Shown here: piece after piece, positions 26,319-34,520 of the stretch | Layout: the number at the start of each line of letters is the position of its first letter | Numbering within the stretch: position 1 is the stretch's first letter | Assembly: GCA_035569235.1 (NCBI GenBank) | Contig: DATMND010000015.1 | Location: 1-56,450 of the forward strand | Length of the DNA: 56,450 nucleotides | Direction of reading: 5' to 3' | From: JAMXLO01 sp035569235 | GTDB taxonomy: Bacteria > Pseudomonadota > Alphaproteobacteria > Acetobacterales > Acetobacteraceae | Program-made: the position numbers and the translations under genes | Notes under the pieces: model-generated | The model's database searches: none | Seen by the model: the letters and a program-made list of their open reading frames with translations, nothing else | What the model was told of the DNA's origin: nothing

Positions 26319-27230
26319 TCAGCCCTTCACCCCGCCCAACGTCAGGCCACTGCTCATGCGGCCGCGGAATGCGTAATAGATCGCAAGCGGCGGCAGGGCA
26401 TAGACGATCGCTGTCGCCATCATGTAGTTCCACGGTGCCTCATCGCTGTTGAGGAATTGCGCCAGCGCCACCGGCACGGTCATGCTTCGCTTCGACGACA
26501 ACAACAGGAACTGGTACAGGTATTCGTTCCACGCCAGCAGCAGCGCATAGGTGCCGACTGCGACCAGCGCCGGCGCCATCAGCGGCAGGTAAATGCGAAG
26601 ATAGATTTGCGTCGGCGACGCGCCGTCGATCCGAGCCGATTCGTCGAGCTCGATCGGAATGCTTCTTCCGTATTGCGAAAAGATGAAGATCCCATACGGG
26701 GTCGCGAACGTCACTTCCGCGGCAATGACCGACCAAAGGTTGTTCGACAGGCCGTAGGCCTGCATGATCCGATAAAACGGGATCGCCAGAAACGAAGCCG
26801 GAATCACATAGGTAAGCAGCGCCGCATTGCTGACCAGCCAGCCGTAGCGGATGCGCATCCGGCCGATCGAAAAGCTTGCCAACGAGCCAATGAACAGGGT
26901 CAGGAACGTCGTTGCTGCGCCGACATAGAGGCTATTGCCGAACTGATGCCAGAAATACTCGAGGTACCAATAGCCTTCGGTGACGACGATCCAGAAGCTG
27001 GCGAGCGAAGGGTGCGGCGGCCAGACGGAATCCGTGAATACGTCGCCGTGCGACTCAAGCGAGACCAACACCATGTTGTAGAGCGGGATAACCGTCCAAA
27101 CGACGAGCAAAGCGCCGAATGACATCGCCGCAGCCTCAGCCAGGTAAGCCCGGCGGCGCGCCGCCCGACCTGCTCGCCCTGCTGCCGCATGCCTCGGCGC
27201 GGAAACCGGACCCAGCGTTGTCGTGCTCAT
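26319..27230 (-). CDS. Carbohydrate-type ABC transporter permease (MalG family)
   Basis: A 303-residue inner-membrane permease with six predicted helices, equivalent to MalG/UgpE. The cytoplasmic EAA loop that docks the ATPase is clear: ELDESARIDGASPTQIYLRI, then YLPLMAP (about residues 205-230). The first helix follows a long basic N terminus. The start overlaps the stop of the MalF-type gene by four bases. It is the last gene of the cluster; the next gene downstream is bcsD on the other strand, so no ATPase gene follows. Substrate is probably a sugar or polyol by family. Confidence 0.92.
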   Translation of the reverse strand: MSTTTLGPVSAPRHAAAGRAGRAARRRAYLAEAAAMSFGALLVVWTVIPLYNMVLVSLESHGDVFTDSVWPPHPSLASFWIVVTEGYWYLEYFWHQFGNSLYVGAATTFLTLFIGSLASFSIGRMRIRYGWLVSNAALLTYVIPASFLAIPFYRIMQAYGLSNNLWSVIAAEVTFATPYGIFIFSQYGRSIPIELDESARIDGASPTQIYLRIYLPLMAPALVAVGTYALLLAWNEYLYQFLLLSSKRSMTVPVALAQFLNSDEAPWNYMMATAIVYALPPLAIYYAFRGRMSSGLTLGGVKG

Positions 27231-28144
27231 AGCTGCACCTCCGCCGTCTTCAGCCTACGCATCAACACGATCACCAGCGGGATCATCAGCGGCAATGCCG
27301 ACATCACCGCCGCCACTCCCAGCCGCGGTTGCGCGAGATCGAAGGCGTCGCGGATGCCCAGCGTCGCCAGGACATGTGTCAAGTTGGCTGGCCCGCCGCC
27401 GGAGACGAAAAACACCGAGTTAAAGTCGCCAAGGGTGAAGATCGTCGAAAGCAGCGTGCAGATCAGATACAAATTCGCGAGCAGTGGGAAGTTGATATGC
27501 ACGAACTGGCGCCAGCCGGTCGCACCGTCCACCTTGGCCGCATCGTACAGGTCCTGCGGGATGGCCATTCTTCCGGCGAGCAGGATCACAGTCCAGAACG
27601 GCATCCACTTCCAGATGTGGGAGTATATGGCCGACCCGAGCGCGAGCCAGCGGCTGTTCAGCCATGATGGGCCGTCGACATTGAACAACTGAAAGATCGC
27701 GTTGTTGATCAGGCCCCACTCTCCGTTCAGCATCCAGTGGATCGAGATGAACGTAGGCAACGCTGGCACCGCCCACGGCAGCACGTAGATCATCAACAAG
27801 GCTTTCACCCACCAGCCGCGCCGCATGAAGTAGCCCGACAGGAGCAACGCACAGAACATCTTGAGATTAACCGCGAAGGCGAGAAACAGCAGGGTGTTGA
27901 CCACTGTGCTCTGGTAGATCGGATCGGAAATTAGGTCGGTATAGAGGGACGGATTGCTCCCCATCCAAAGCCCATAGAGGGCCGGATAGACGACAAAGGT
28001 CACGAACACGGCAACATAGGGGACGAGGAAGGCGATCGCCCAGGAGTACTCCGAACCCTTGAGCCGACCTCGCAGGTGACGCCAGGCTGTGTCGCGCCAT
28101 AGCGTTACGGGAGGTGAAAACTCGATGACCGATGCGCTGGCCAC
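27227..28144 (-). CDS. Carbohydrate-type ABC transporter permease (MalF family)
   Basis: A 305-residue permease with six membrane segments, starting with a cytoplasmic stretch and a first helix AIAFLVPYVAVFVTFVVYPA. The EAA loop is LYDAAKVDGATGWRQFVHIN, then FPLL (about residues 213-237). VFFVSGGGPANLTHVLATLG is the usual segment before the last helices. It forms the channel with the MalG-type protein downstream. It begins nine bases after the binding-protein gene, so the three genes are one operon. Confidence 0.92.
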   Translation of the reverse strand: MASASVIEFSPPVTLWRDTAWRHLRGRLKGSEYSWAIAFLVPYVAVFVTFVVYPALYGLWMGSNPSLYTDLISDPIYQSTVVNTLLFLAFAVNLKMFCALLLSGYFMRRGWWVKALLMIYVLPWAVPALPTFISIHWMLNGEWGLINNAIFQLFNVDGPSWLNSRWLALGSAIYSHIWKWMPFWTVILLAGRMAIPQDLYDAAKVDGATGWRQFVHINFPLLANLYLICTLLSTIFTLGDFNSVFFVSGGGPANLTHVLATLGIRDAFDLAQPRLGVAAVMSALPLMIPLVIVLMRRLKTAEVQL

Positions 28145-28153
28145 GGGTGCCTC

Positions 28154-29524
28154 CTAGCTCTGCAGGATCGGGTATTTCGAGAAGATTTCAGTGATCCGCT
28201 TGAACGCCTTGTCTGCCGCCGCTTCGGGCGACATTCCAGCGTTCAGGATGTCGAACCAGGCTGTGCTCCAGACGTGCTCGCTTTGCACCTGGGCATAGGC
28301 CGGGTTGAAGGCCCAATAGGCCGGCACGGTCAGTCCGAGCACACCCTGCTGGGTGTAAGCTGCCCGGTGCGGATCTGCGAACCACCATGGATCATTCCGG
28401 ACGGTCGCGGGCATGACCGGGATGTTGCGTCCCAGCCCGACCTTCAGCCAGTCGTTATTGACCTGCGGTTGAATGAAATATTTCAGAAAATCCTTGGCCA
28501 CGTCGATGTTCTTGGCTCCCTCCGGAATCAGCGCATTGACCGGGGTAAGCAGACTCGGCACCGGCGTGCCCTCGTTGCTGAGGGGCAGGCCCATCGTGAC
28601 GATGTCATCGTAATCCTGCCGGTCCTTGATGATGGCAACCTCGGTCGAGATGGTGCCGTCAAGATCCATCACGACCTGCTTGGCGTGGAAGGCGTTATTA
28701 TCATCGGCGTCGTTCCAGTTGACCGCCCCTGGCGGCACAAAGCCCTCCTTGTACGCGGTGGCCGGGTAGGTCAGCGCCTTGATCACCGCTGCCTTGACCT
28801 TCGGTTCGTCAAGATGCAGCCGGCCATCGTTGGTGACGATGTCCTGCCCGCCATTGGCGATCAGGAAGTAATTGTACAAGCTATTGGGATCGACACCGTT
28901 GGCCGTGATCTGGAAGCCGAGCCCATACACGTTGCGCATGCCTTGCGCACGTAACTTCTTCTGCACGCCCTTGAAGAAATCGTAATATGCGTCCCAGGTC
29001 TTCGGGATGTCCTCCATCTTGTAGCCCGCCTTCTCGACCAGCGGCTTCCAGATGTGGTTCGGCAACACCGCGCCGGTATAGGGCACGCCGTAAAAGCCGC
29101 GCCGCTTCGTGATGCTGTTGTAGCACTGCGCGGACAGCAGCGCCGTCTCGCTATATTGCGACCTTTGCGTCTCGACGACATCGGCAACATCGACGAGTTT
29201 GCCCTGCCAGGCATAAAGCGCCACGATCTCGGCCGGGGTGGCCGTGAACAGATCCGGCACCTCGCCGCTGGTGATAGCCGAGACGATCTTTTGGCGCGCC
29301 GGTGCATAGGGGATGATGCTGTAGTCCATCGTATTGCCGCTGGCTTTCTCGTACTCCGCGACCACTTTGCGGAACGAGACATCCTCCTCCTGAGCAAAGC
29401 CCTGGACCCACCACACGGTCGCGGTCTTGGCTGCGGCATTGGCAATGAAAGGACGCGCGAGTGCTGCACCAGCAACCACGCCCAGAGAAGCGCGAATCGC
29501 CTCGCGCCGGCTCAGGTTTCCCAT
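28154..29524 (-). CDS. ABC transporter sugar-type extracellular binding protein
   Basis: A 456-residue periplasmic binding protein of family 1 (SBP_bac_1, MalE/UgpB-like). The N terminus NLSRREAIRASLGVVAGAAL has a twin-arginine-like signal ending ANA. The mature part starts TATVWWVQGF and contains the two-lobe pattern EYEKASGNTMDYSIIPYAP, GVPYTGAVLPNHIWKPLVEK and ALIPEGAKNIDVAKDFLKYF. It would deliver a sugar-type ligand to the two permeases downstream. No ATPase is encoded in the operon, so energy must come from an ATPase shared from another locus, as with MsmK-like enzymes. Confidence 0.9.
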   Translation of the reverse strand: MGNLSRREAIRASLGVVAGAALARPFIANAAAKTATVWWVQGFAQEEDVSFRKVVAEYEKASGNTMDYSIIPYAPARQKIVSAITSGEVPDLFTATPAEIVALYAWQGKLVDVADVVETQRSQYSETALLSAQCYNSITKRRGFYGVPYTGAVLPNHIWKPLVEKAGYKMEDIPKTWDAYYDFFKGVQKKLRAQGMRNVYGLGFQITANGVDPNSLYNYFLIANGGQDIVTNDGRLHLDEPKVKAAVIKALTYPATAYKEGFVPPGAVNWNDADDNNAFHAKQVVMDLDGTISTEVAIIKDRQDYDDIVTMGLPLSNEGTPVPSLLTPVNALIPEGAKNIDVAKDFLKYFIQPQVNNDWLKVGLGRNIPVMPATVRNDPWWFADPHRAAYTQQGVLGLTVPAYWAFNPAYAQVQSEHVWSTAWFDILNAGMSPEAAADKAFKRITEIFSKYPILQS

Positions 29525-29744
29525 GTCCGTTTTCCGTCCCTGTCAACGACGCGCTCCATCATCGGCGCGTTCTAGTAGTTTTGCGTCAGCGTGCCTCTTA
29601 GGCTCGCTCCGCCAAAATTTCAACTGCTAATTGCGAGACCGGACGTCGATCAGACAGTCTCGCCGATTCGTGACTACAAGGGCATACCGTTTGAAGCCGA
29701 CGAGGCGGCGCGTGGCGCGGCTTCCTATTTGACTTCTGTTCGAT

Positions 29745-30707
29745 CTATGCGACGCGCACCCGCGAAAACCTCGCCTGCAACGACCCCACCAGCCCCTGGG
29801 GCAGGAAGATGATGAACACCACCAGCAACGTACCGTAGATGATGTTATCCCACCCGACCGCGCCGATCCCAAATCCGATGCGCAGCCCTTCCGCCAGCAG
29901 GATGGTGATGAACGCCCCCACTGTCGGGCCTAGCAACACATAGATCCCGCCCACCACCGCGGCGAACACCATTTGCAGCGACACCGAAATCCCGCTGACC
30001 GTGTCAGGTGAGATGAACATCTGATACTGGCAATAGAGCGCGCCGGCGAACGCGGTCATCGCCGCGCTCAACAGCGTTATCTTCAGCTTTTCCCGCGTCA
30101 CGTGCACGCCGGCCGCGGCCGCCGCGTCCTCGTCCTCGGCGATCGCCTCCAGCGCGTAGCGCAGCATGCTGCCTTCGACGCGCCAGCGGATGAACAACGC
30201 CACCGCCCACACGCCCAGCGCGATCAGGAACCATATTGTCTTGTCGGTGAACTGCAGCGCATAGATCAAGTTTCCCCCATTGTAGCGCTGCGGCGTGTAG
30301 CCGAGCGATCCTCCGGTGAAGTCGCGCGTGGCGGTGATCACCTGCAGCACGATCGCACTCAGCGCCAGCGTCACCAGGGCGAAGTAGTGGCCGATGATGC
30401 GGAAGCGAAAGCAGGGATACGCAATCAGCAGTGCGACGGCGCAGACGACAAGCATTGCAACGGGGATGCCAAGCCACGGCGTCAGATGAAAATGGTTCCA
30501 CAGCAACGCTGTGACATACGCGCCGATCCCCATGAACCCGCCATGGCCGAGCGACACCAAACCGAAGCGACCCATCACCGACCAGGACGTGTACATGGAA
30601 GACCAGATCAGCACGATGATCAGAATATGCAGCGGGTAGGGCGCGTTATACACGAACGGCAGCGCCACCAGTCCCGCGCCCACGACCCACGGCAGCTTTC
30701 GGTTCAT
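29745..30707 (-). CDS. livM: Branched-chain amino-acid type ABC permease LivM
   Basis: An inner-membrane permease of 320 residues from ATG 30707 (MNRKLPWVVGAG), which overlaps the end of livH by four bases; a longer open frame upstream has no signal for translation. The family signature MGRFGLVSLGHGGFMGIGAYVTALL is at about residues 43-67. The ATPase-docking region includes EAIAEDEDAAAAAGVHVTREKLK. The rest is hydrophobic with about ten helices. It is the last gene of the first liv operon. Because livH is frameshifted, this transporter may not assemble unless the shift is bypassed. Confidence 0.92.
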   Translation of the reverse strand: MNRKLPWVVGAGLVALPFVYNAPYPLHILIIVLIWSSMYTSWSVMGRFGLVSLGHGGFMGIGAYVTALLWNHFHLTPWLGIPVAMLVVCAVALLIAYPCFRFRIIGHYFALVTLALSAIVLQVITATRDFTGGSLGYTPQRYNGGNLIYALQFTDKTIWFLIALGVWAVALFIRWRVEGSMLRYALEAIAEDEDAAAAAGVHVTREKLKITLLSAAMTAFAGALYCQYQMFISPDTVSGISVSLQMVFAAVVGGIYVLLGPTVGAFITILLAEGLRIGFGIGAVGWDNIIYGTLLVVFIIFLPQGLVGSLQARFSRVRVA

Positions 30708-31575
30708 GCGCGGCGCGCCAGCAGGCCTTTCGGCTTGGCGAACATCATCGCGATGAAGAACGCGAACGCGAACACGTAGCCCCATTCCAGGTCCAGATAG
30801 AGACCGCTCACCGAGATGATCTCGGCGAACACGAACGAGGCAACGAAGCCGCCGATCATGTTGCCCAGCCCGCCGAGCACGCAGATCATGAACGTGGTCG
30901 GCCCGAAGGTCAGGCCGAGGAACGGGTGCACGTCGTATTGCAGCACCAGCAGGGTGGCCGCGAGCCCCGCCAGCGCGCCGCCGATCGCCGATGTGATGAC
31001 GTAGATTCGTCGTGCGTCCACGCCCATCAGCGGCATGATCTGGCGATCCTGGGCGATCGCGCGGATCGCCGTGCCGGTATAGGTGCGTGCGAGAAACAGG
31101 TACAGCACGATCATGCCGGCCAGCGCCGCGCCGAATGCCAGCAGCCTCGCGTAGCTGATGAACATCTCGGAGATCTGCAGCACCGGCAGCCTGATGCCGA
31201 GGTTACGAAAATCGATGCCGAACATGACGGTGGCGGCGCTTTGCAGCAGGAACAGCACGCCGCCGGTGGCCAGCAGCTGATTGATCGGCGCCGCGCCGAG
31301 CAGGGGCGCGATCACGAGCAGGTGCAGCGCGACGCCGAGCCCGCCGACGCCAATGATGCAGATCACTGCCGCGATCAGATACGGCACGTGATAGACCGCG
31401 AACAGGTAATACATGCCGTACATGCCCAGCATGATAAGTTCGGCGTAACAGATCCACACCACGTCGATCACGCCGAAGATCAGATTCAGCCCGACGCCAG
31501 CAGCGCCAGGACGCCGCCCAGCAGCACGCCGTTGATAAGCGCCTCCAAAAGATAGATGTCGAAGATATCGAACAT
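30704..31575 (-). pseudogene. livH: Branched-chain amino-acid type ABC permease LivH, frameshifted
   Basis: From ATG 31575 the frame encodes MFDIFDIYLLEALINGVLLG, then GVLALLASG, the normal LivH N terminus, and runs into a stop. The match continues one frame over as LNLIFGVIDVVWICYAELIM and then the whole remaining protein to 30704. One base is missing near 31488-31494 (GGGCTG where GGNCTG is expected). The rest includes the EAA-like loop AIRAIAQDRQIMPLMGVDARR and is intact. An internal GTG at 31471 could only give a product without the first helix. A true frameshift, programmed slippage or a sequence error are all possible. The gene lies between DUF3300 and livM on the same strand. Confidence 0.82.
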
Positions 31576-31609
31576 CGCGCGGCTGTTTCCCCCGGTCGTC
31601 TTCTGATTT

Positions 31610-32860
31610 TCAGTGCATGGCGAAGCCGTGTCCATCGCTCGGGTGAACGGCTCCCTGCCGCTGTTGCGGTCCGCCGTGCTGCGGAACGGCCGGCCGCTGC
31701 ACGGACGGCGGCGGTGGCGGACGCATGACGGGCTGTACCGGCCGGTTCAGTTGCATGACGGGTGGACGCGCCACCGGTTGCACCGGTCGGCTCCACTGCT
31801 CGACCGGCGGGTGGAATCCCGGCTGCATCGCGCGGTTCATCTGCCAGTTCGGCACCTGGACGTTCGGCCTGGCGAATGCGTCCGCCGGTTGCGGAATGCG
31901 ACCCGGACCCCATACGACCGGACCTGCTGGCGGGCGGACCGGGCGCCCGGCCATGCCGGCCGGGGGCGGACGCCAGATTTCGGTCTGCATCGCCGTCCGA
32001 TTCACGTTCATGTGGTTCATATGGTCGAACCGGTCCTTGTCGATGTGGACCTCGTGACGGTGAAATTTCAGCCGGGCAAACCCGAACAGCGAGCCCACCA
32101 CAACCACCCCGGTCGCGAAGCCATAGCCGCCAAGATAGCTGGTGTCCGGCATGTAGCCGAACGGCGGGGGAATGTACACTGGCTGGTATTCCGGGTAGGG
32201 CCACGCACCATAGACGATCGTGGGATTGTAGACCGGCACATAGACGACGGTCGGGTTCGACGGTTCGATCGAGATCGTGCCGTCGTCCTCGACCACGTTC
32301 TGCTGCGCGGTCGACTTCAGCGTGCCACTCGCCTGCGCCTGGTGTCGCAGTTGCTGGATCGAATTCATCACGTCGGCTTGCTGGGTGGCGAACGCGTAGC
32401 CAAGCTGTTGCATCCAGTCGAGGTCGCTGTTCAGCATCGCCACGACCTGCGGGAACGGCACCAGGGACTTCACGCTGGGATCCCACGGCAGCGGTTCCAG
32501 TGCCTGAGCCAAAGCGTCGCCCTGGAGGTTGTCGTGGCCCAGTTGGTTGTACCAGCGCGATGCCTCGACCACCTGCAAGGGATACGTCGATGCCATGAGG
32601 ATCTGCGTGAGCAGGGCATCGGGATAGAGCGCGATCGGCGCCAACAGCGCGTCGAGCTGTTCGGCACTGAACTGGGGCGCCTCGGCCTGGGACGGTTGCG
32701 CGGTCGGCGCTGGCGGCGCCGTCTGTGCCGGCGGCTGCCCGGTCGCGTCGGTCGGCGCTGGCAGGTCCGTTTGCTCGGGCGGCTGGGCGCGCGACGGCGG
32801 CGGCGCGGCGAGCGAAAGGGCCGCGATCACCGCTGCGCTGCGAAACAAATATCCGCGCAT
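31610..32860 (-). CDS. DUF3300 exported protein
   Basis: A 416-residue protein starting at ATG 32860 with a signal peptide (MRGYLFRSAAVIAALSLAAP, then PPSRAQ). After a Pro/Thr-rich linker, residues about 65-300 match DUF3300: QLDALLAPIALYPDALLTQI, MASTYPLQVVEASRW, and the VVYVPVYNPTIVYGAWPYPE signature. The tail (about 320-416) is rich in His, Pro, Arg and Met with repeated RPVQPV. DUF3300 has no settled function; the copies I know of are secreted or envelope proteins. It lies inside the liv operon, 79 bases after livF and 34 bases before livH, on the same strand, which is unusual. An AT palindrome stands in its leader. Confidence 0.88.
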   Translation of the reverse strand: MRGYLFRSAAVIAALSLAAPPPSRAQPPEQTDLPAPTDATGQPPAQTAPPAPTAQPSQAEAPQFSAEQLDALLAPIALYPDALLTQILMASTYPLQVVEASRWYNQLGHDNLQGDALAQALEPLPWDPSVKSLVPFPQVVAMLNSDLDWMQQLGYAFATQQADVMNSIQQLRHQAQASGTLKSTAQQNVVEDDGTISIEPSNPTVVYVPVYNPTIVYGAWPYPEYQPVYIPPPFGYMPDTSYLGGYGFATGVVVVGSLFGFARLKFHRHEVHIDKDRFDHMNHMNVNRTAMQTEIWRPPPAGMAGRPVRPPAGPVVWGPGRIPQPADAFARPNVQVPNWQMNRAMQPGFHPPVEQWSRPVQPVARPPVMQLNRPVQPVMRPPPPPSVQRPAVPQHGGPQQRQGAVHPSDGHGFAMH

Positions 32861-32889
32861 GTCCGCGCTCCTCGTACCGCCGTCCTGCT

Positions 32890-32907
32890 GGCATATATAT
32901 ATATGCC
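32890..32907. promoter_or_regulatory. 18-bp perfect AT-rich palindrome upstream of DUF3300
   Basis: GGCATATAT-ATATATGCC is a perfect palindrome in otherwise GC-rich DNA, about 30 bases upstream of the DUF3300 start on the minus strand. It could be an operator, or contain a promoter -10 element (TATATAT), giving DUF3300 and livHM their own transcription start. Confidence 0.5.
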
Positions 32908-32939
32908 GCTCTGGTGCACGGATAAGGCCAGGCAGGGGC

Positions 32940-33644
32940 TCATACGCCGAGATAGGCTTCGCGGATCGTGGCACTTTCCAGCAGCTCACCGGCGGCGCCG
33001 GACGCGCGGAGGCTGCCGGCTTCCAACACATAGGCGCGGTCCACCACCCGCAGCACCTGGCGGACGTTCTGTTCGACGATGAGCACCGTCAGCCCGCTGG
33101 CGCGGATGCGTTCCACCAACCCGAACACCTGCTGCACGATCACCGGCGCGAGGCCCGCCGATGGTTCGTCAAGCAGCAGCAGCTTCGGTTCCGACATCAG
33201 GGCGCGGCCGATCGCGCACATCTGCTGCTCGCCGCCCGAGAGGGTTCCCGCCATCTGGCTGCGCCGTTCGAGCAGACGCGGGAACAGGTGGTAGACGAAA
33301 TCCAGGCGCTCGCGGTATTTCGGCCGCGCCGCCGGGATGAAGGCGCCCATGCGCAGATTGTCCTCGACTGTCATGCGCGCGAACAGGCGACGGTTCTCCG
33401 GCACGTGCGCGATGCCGAGTTCAACGACGCGATGAGCCGGCGTGGCGAGGAGATCGACGCCCTCCATCCGCATAGTGCCGGCGGTGGGGCGGATCAGGCC
33501 GGAGATCACCCGCATGAGGGTGGTCTTGCCGGCGCCGTTGGGGCCGATCACCGCCACCGCCTCGCCGGCGTTCACTTCGAGCGAGATGTTAAACAGTGCC
33601 TGGAAGCTGCCGTAGCCGGCGTCGAGTGAGCGGAGTGTCAGCAC
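32940..33644 (-). CDS. livF: Branched-chain amino-acid type ABC ATPase LivF
   Basis: A 234-residue ATPase subunit. Walker A is IGPNGAGKTTLMRV (about residues 34-47), the signature is LSGGEQQMCAIGRAL, and Walker B is LLLLDEPSAGLAP; HVPENRRLFARMTVEDNL is the typical LivF Q-loop region. Length is normal for LivF, which lacks the C-terminal extension of LivG. It lies between livG (110 bases upstream, separated by a large palindrome) and DUF3300. It pairs with LivG to drive the LivHM pore. Confidence 0.95.
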   Translation of the reverse strand: MLTLRSLDAGYGSFQALFNISLEVNAGEAVAVIGPNGAGKTTLMRVISGLIRPTAGTMRMEGVDLLATPAHRVVELGIAHVPENRRLFARMTVEDNLRMGAFIPAARPKYRERLDFVYHLFPRLLERRSQMAGTLSGGEQQMCAIGRALMSEPKLLLLDEPSAGLAPVIVQQVFGLVERIRASGLTVLIVEQNVRQVLRVVDRAYVLEAGSLRASGAAGELLESATIREAYLGV

Positions 33645-33649
33645 GGAGC

Positions 33650-33739
33650 ACCCTCACCCCGACCCTCTCCCGCTTCGCAGGAGAGGGAGTCGTGTTCCGC
33701 CCCCTCGCCCGCGAAGCGGGAGAGGGTCGGGGTGAGGGT
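33650..33739. repeat. Long perfect palindrome between livG and livF
   Basis: Two 29-base arms (33650-33678 and 33711-33739) are perfect inverted copies around a 32-base centre. The arm begins ACCCTCACCCCGACCCTCTC. This is the form of a widespread intergenic repeat in alphaproteobacteria. Transcribed, it would make a strong hairpin that could reduce or stabilise expression of livF relative to livG. Confidence 0.92.
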
Positions 33740-33754
33740 ACTGCCCGTCGCCAA

Positions 33755-34507
33755 CTACACGCGCTCCGCCGCGGAGGCCTGGGCGTCGGCGGCATCGGTC
33801 CCGAGATACACCTCGATCACCCGCGGATCTCTGGCGACCTCGCCGGGCAATCCCTCGGCGATCTTCTCCCCGTGGTCTAGCACCATCACGCGATCCACCA
33901 CTCGCATCAGCACGCCCATGATGTGCTCGACCCAGATGATGGTGATGCCACGCTCGTCGCGGATCCGGCGCAGCATGTCCGCCGCCTGCTCCATCTCGGT
34001 CTCGTCGAGGCCGCCGAGGCTCTCATCGGCGAGCAGCAGCTTCGGTCCGGTCGCCAGCGCCTTGGCCAGTTCCAGCTTCTTCAGCCCCGCCGCGCCGAGG
34101 CCGCTGACCGGCGCCGCGCGATCGCTCGTCAGTCCGACGAGATGCAGCGAGCGTTCGGCCGCTTCGAAAGCGCCGGCTTTGGTTGTGCCGTCGCTGCCGT
34201 AGAAACCGGCGAGCACCACGTTCTCGAAGATCGACAGACGACGGAACGGGCGTGGAATCTGAAACGTCCGGCCGATGCCCTGGTGGATGATCCGATGCGG
34301 CGGCATGCCGGCGATCTCGCGGCCTTGAAACCGGATCGAACCCGCGATCGGCGGGAACGTACCGGAAAGCATGTTGAAGATCGTGCTCTTGCCGGAGCCG
34401 TTCGGGCCAATCAGGCCGAGGATCTCGCCCTGCTCTACCTTGAACGACACGTTGGCGACGGCGGTGAAGCCGCCGAAGCGCTTGATCAGCCCGGCGACCT
34501 CCAGCAC
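33755..34507 (-). CDS. livG: Branched-chain amino-acid type ABC ATPase LivG
   Basis: A 250-residue ATPase with Walker A IGPNGSGKSTIFNMLSG (about residues 33-49), GIGRTFQIPRPFRRLSIFEN (Q loop), signature GLGAAGLKKLELAKALA in place of LSGGQ as is normal for LivG, and Walker B LLLADESLGGLDETE. The C-terminal LPGEVARDPRVIEVYLG is the LivG-specific extension. It starts 13 bases after the binding-protein gene, so the two are co-transcribed. The last residues run into the palindrome region. Confidence 0.95.
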   Translation of the reverse strand: MLEVAGLIKRFGGFTAVANVSFKVEQGEILGLIGPNGSGKSTIFNMLSGTFPPIAGSIRFQGREIAGMPPHRIIHQGIGRTFQIPRPFRRLSIFENVVLAGFYGSDGTTKAGAFEAAERSLHLVGLTSDRAAPVSGLGAAGLKKLELAKALATGPKLLLADESLGGLDETEMEQAADMLRRIRDERGITIIWVEHIMGVLMRVVDRVMVLDHGEKIAEGLPGEVARDPRVIEVYLGTDAADAQASAAERV

Positions 34508-34520
34508 AGCTGCTGCGCCG

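Noticed and set aside
31613..33082. 489-residue plus-strand open frame opposite DUF3300
   Set aside because: It mirrors DUF3300, is very rich in Arg and His, has no signal or known motif, and lacks a ribosome site.
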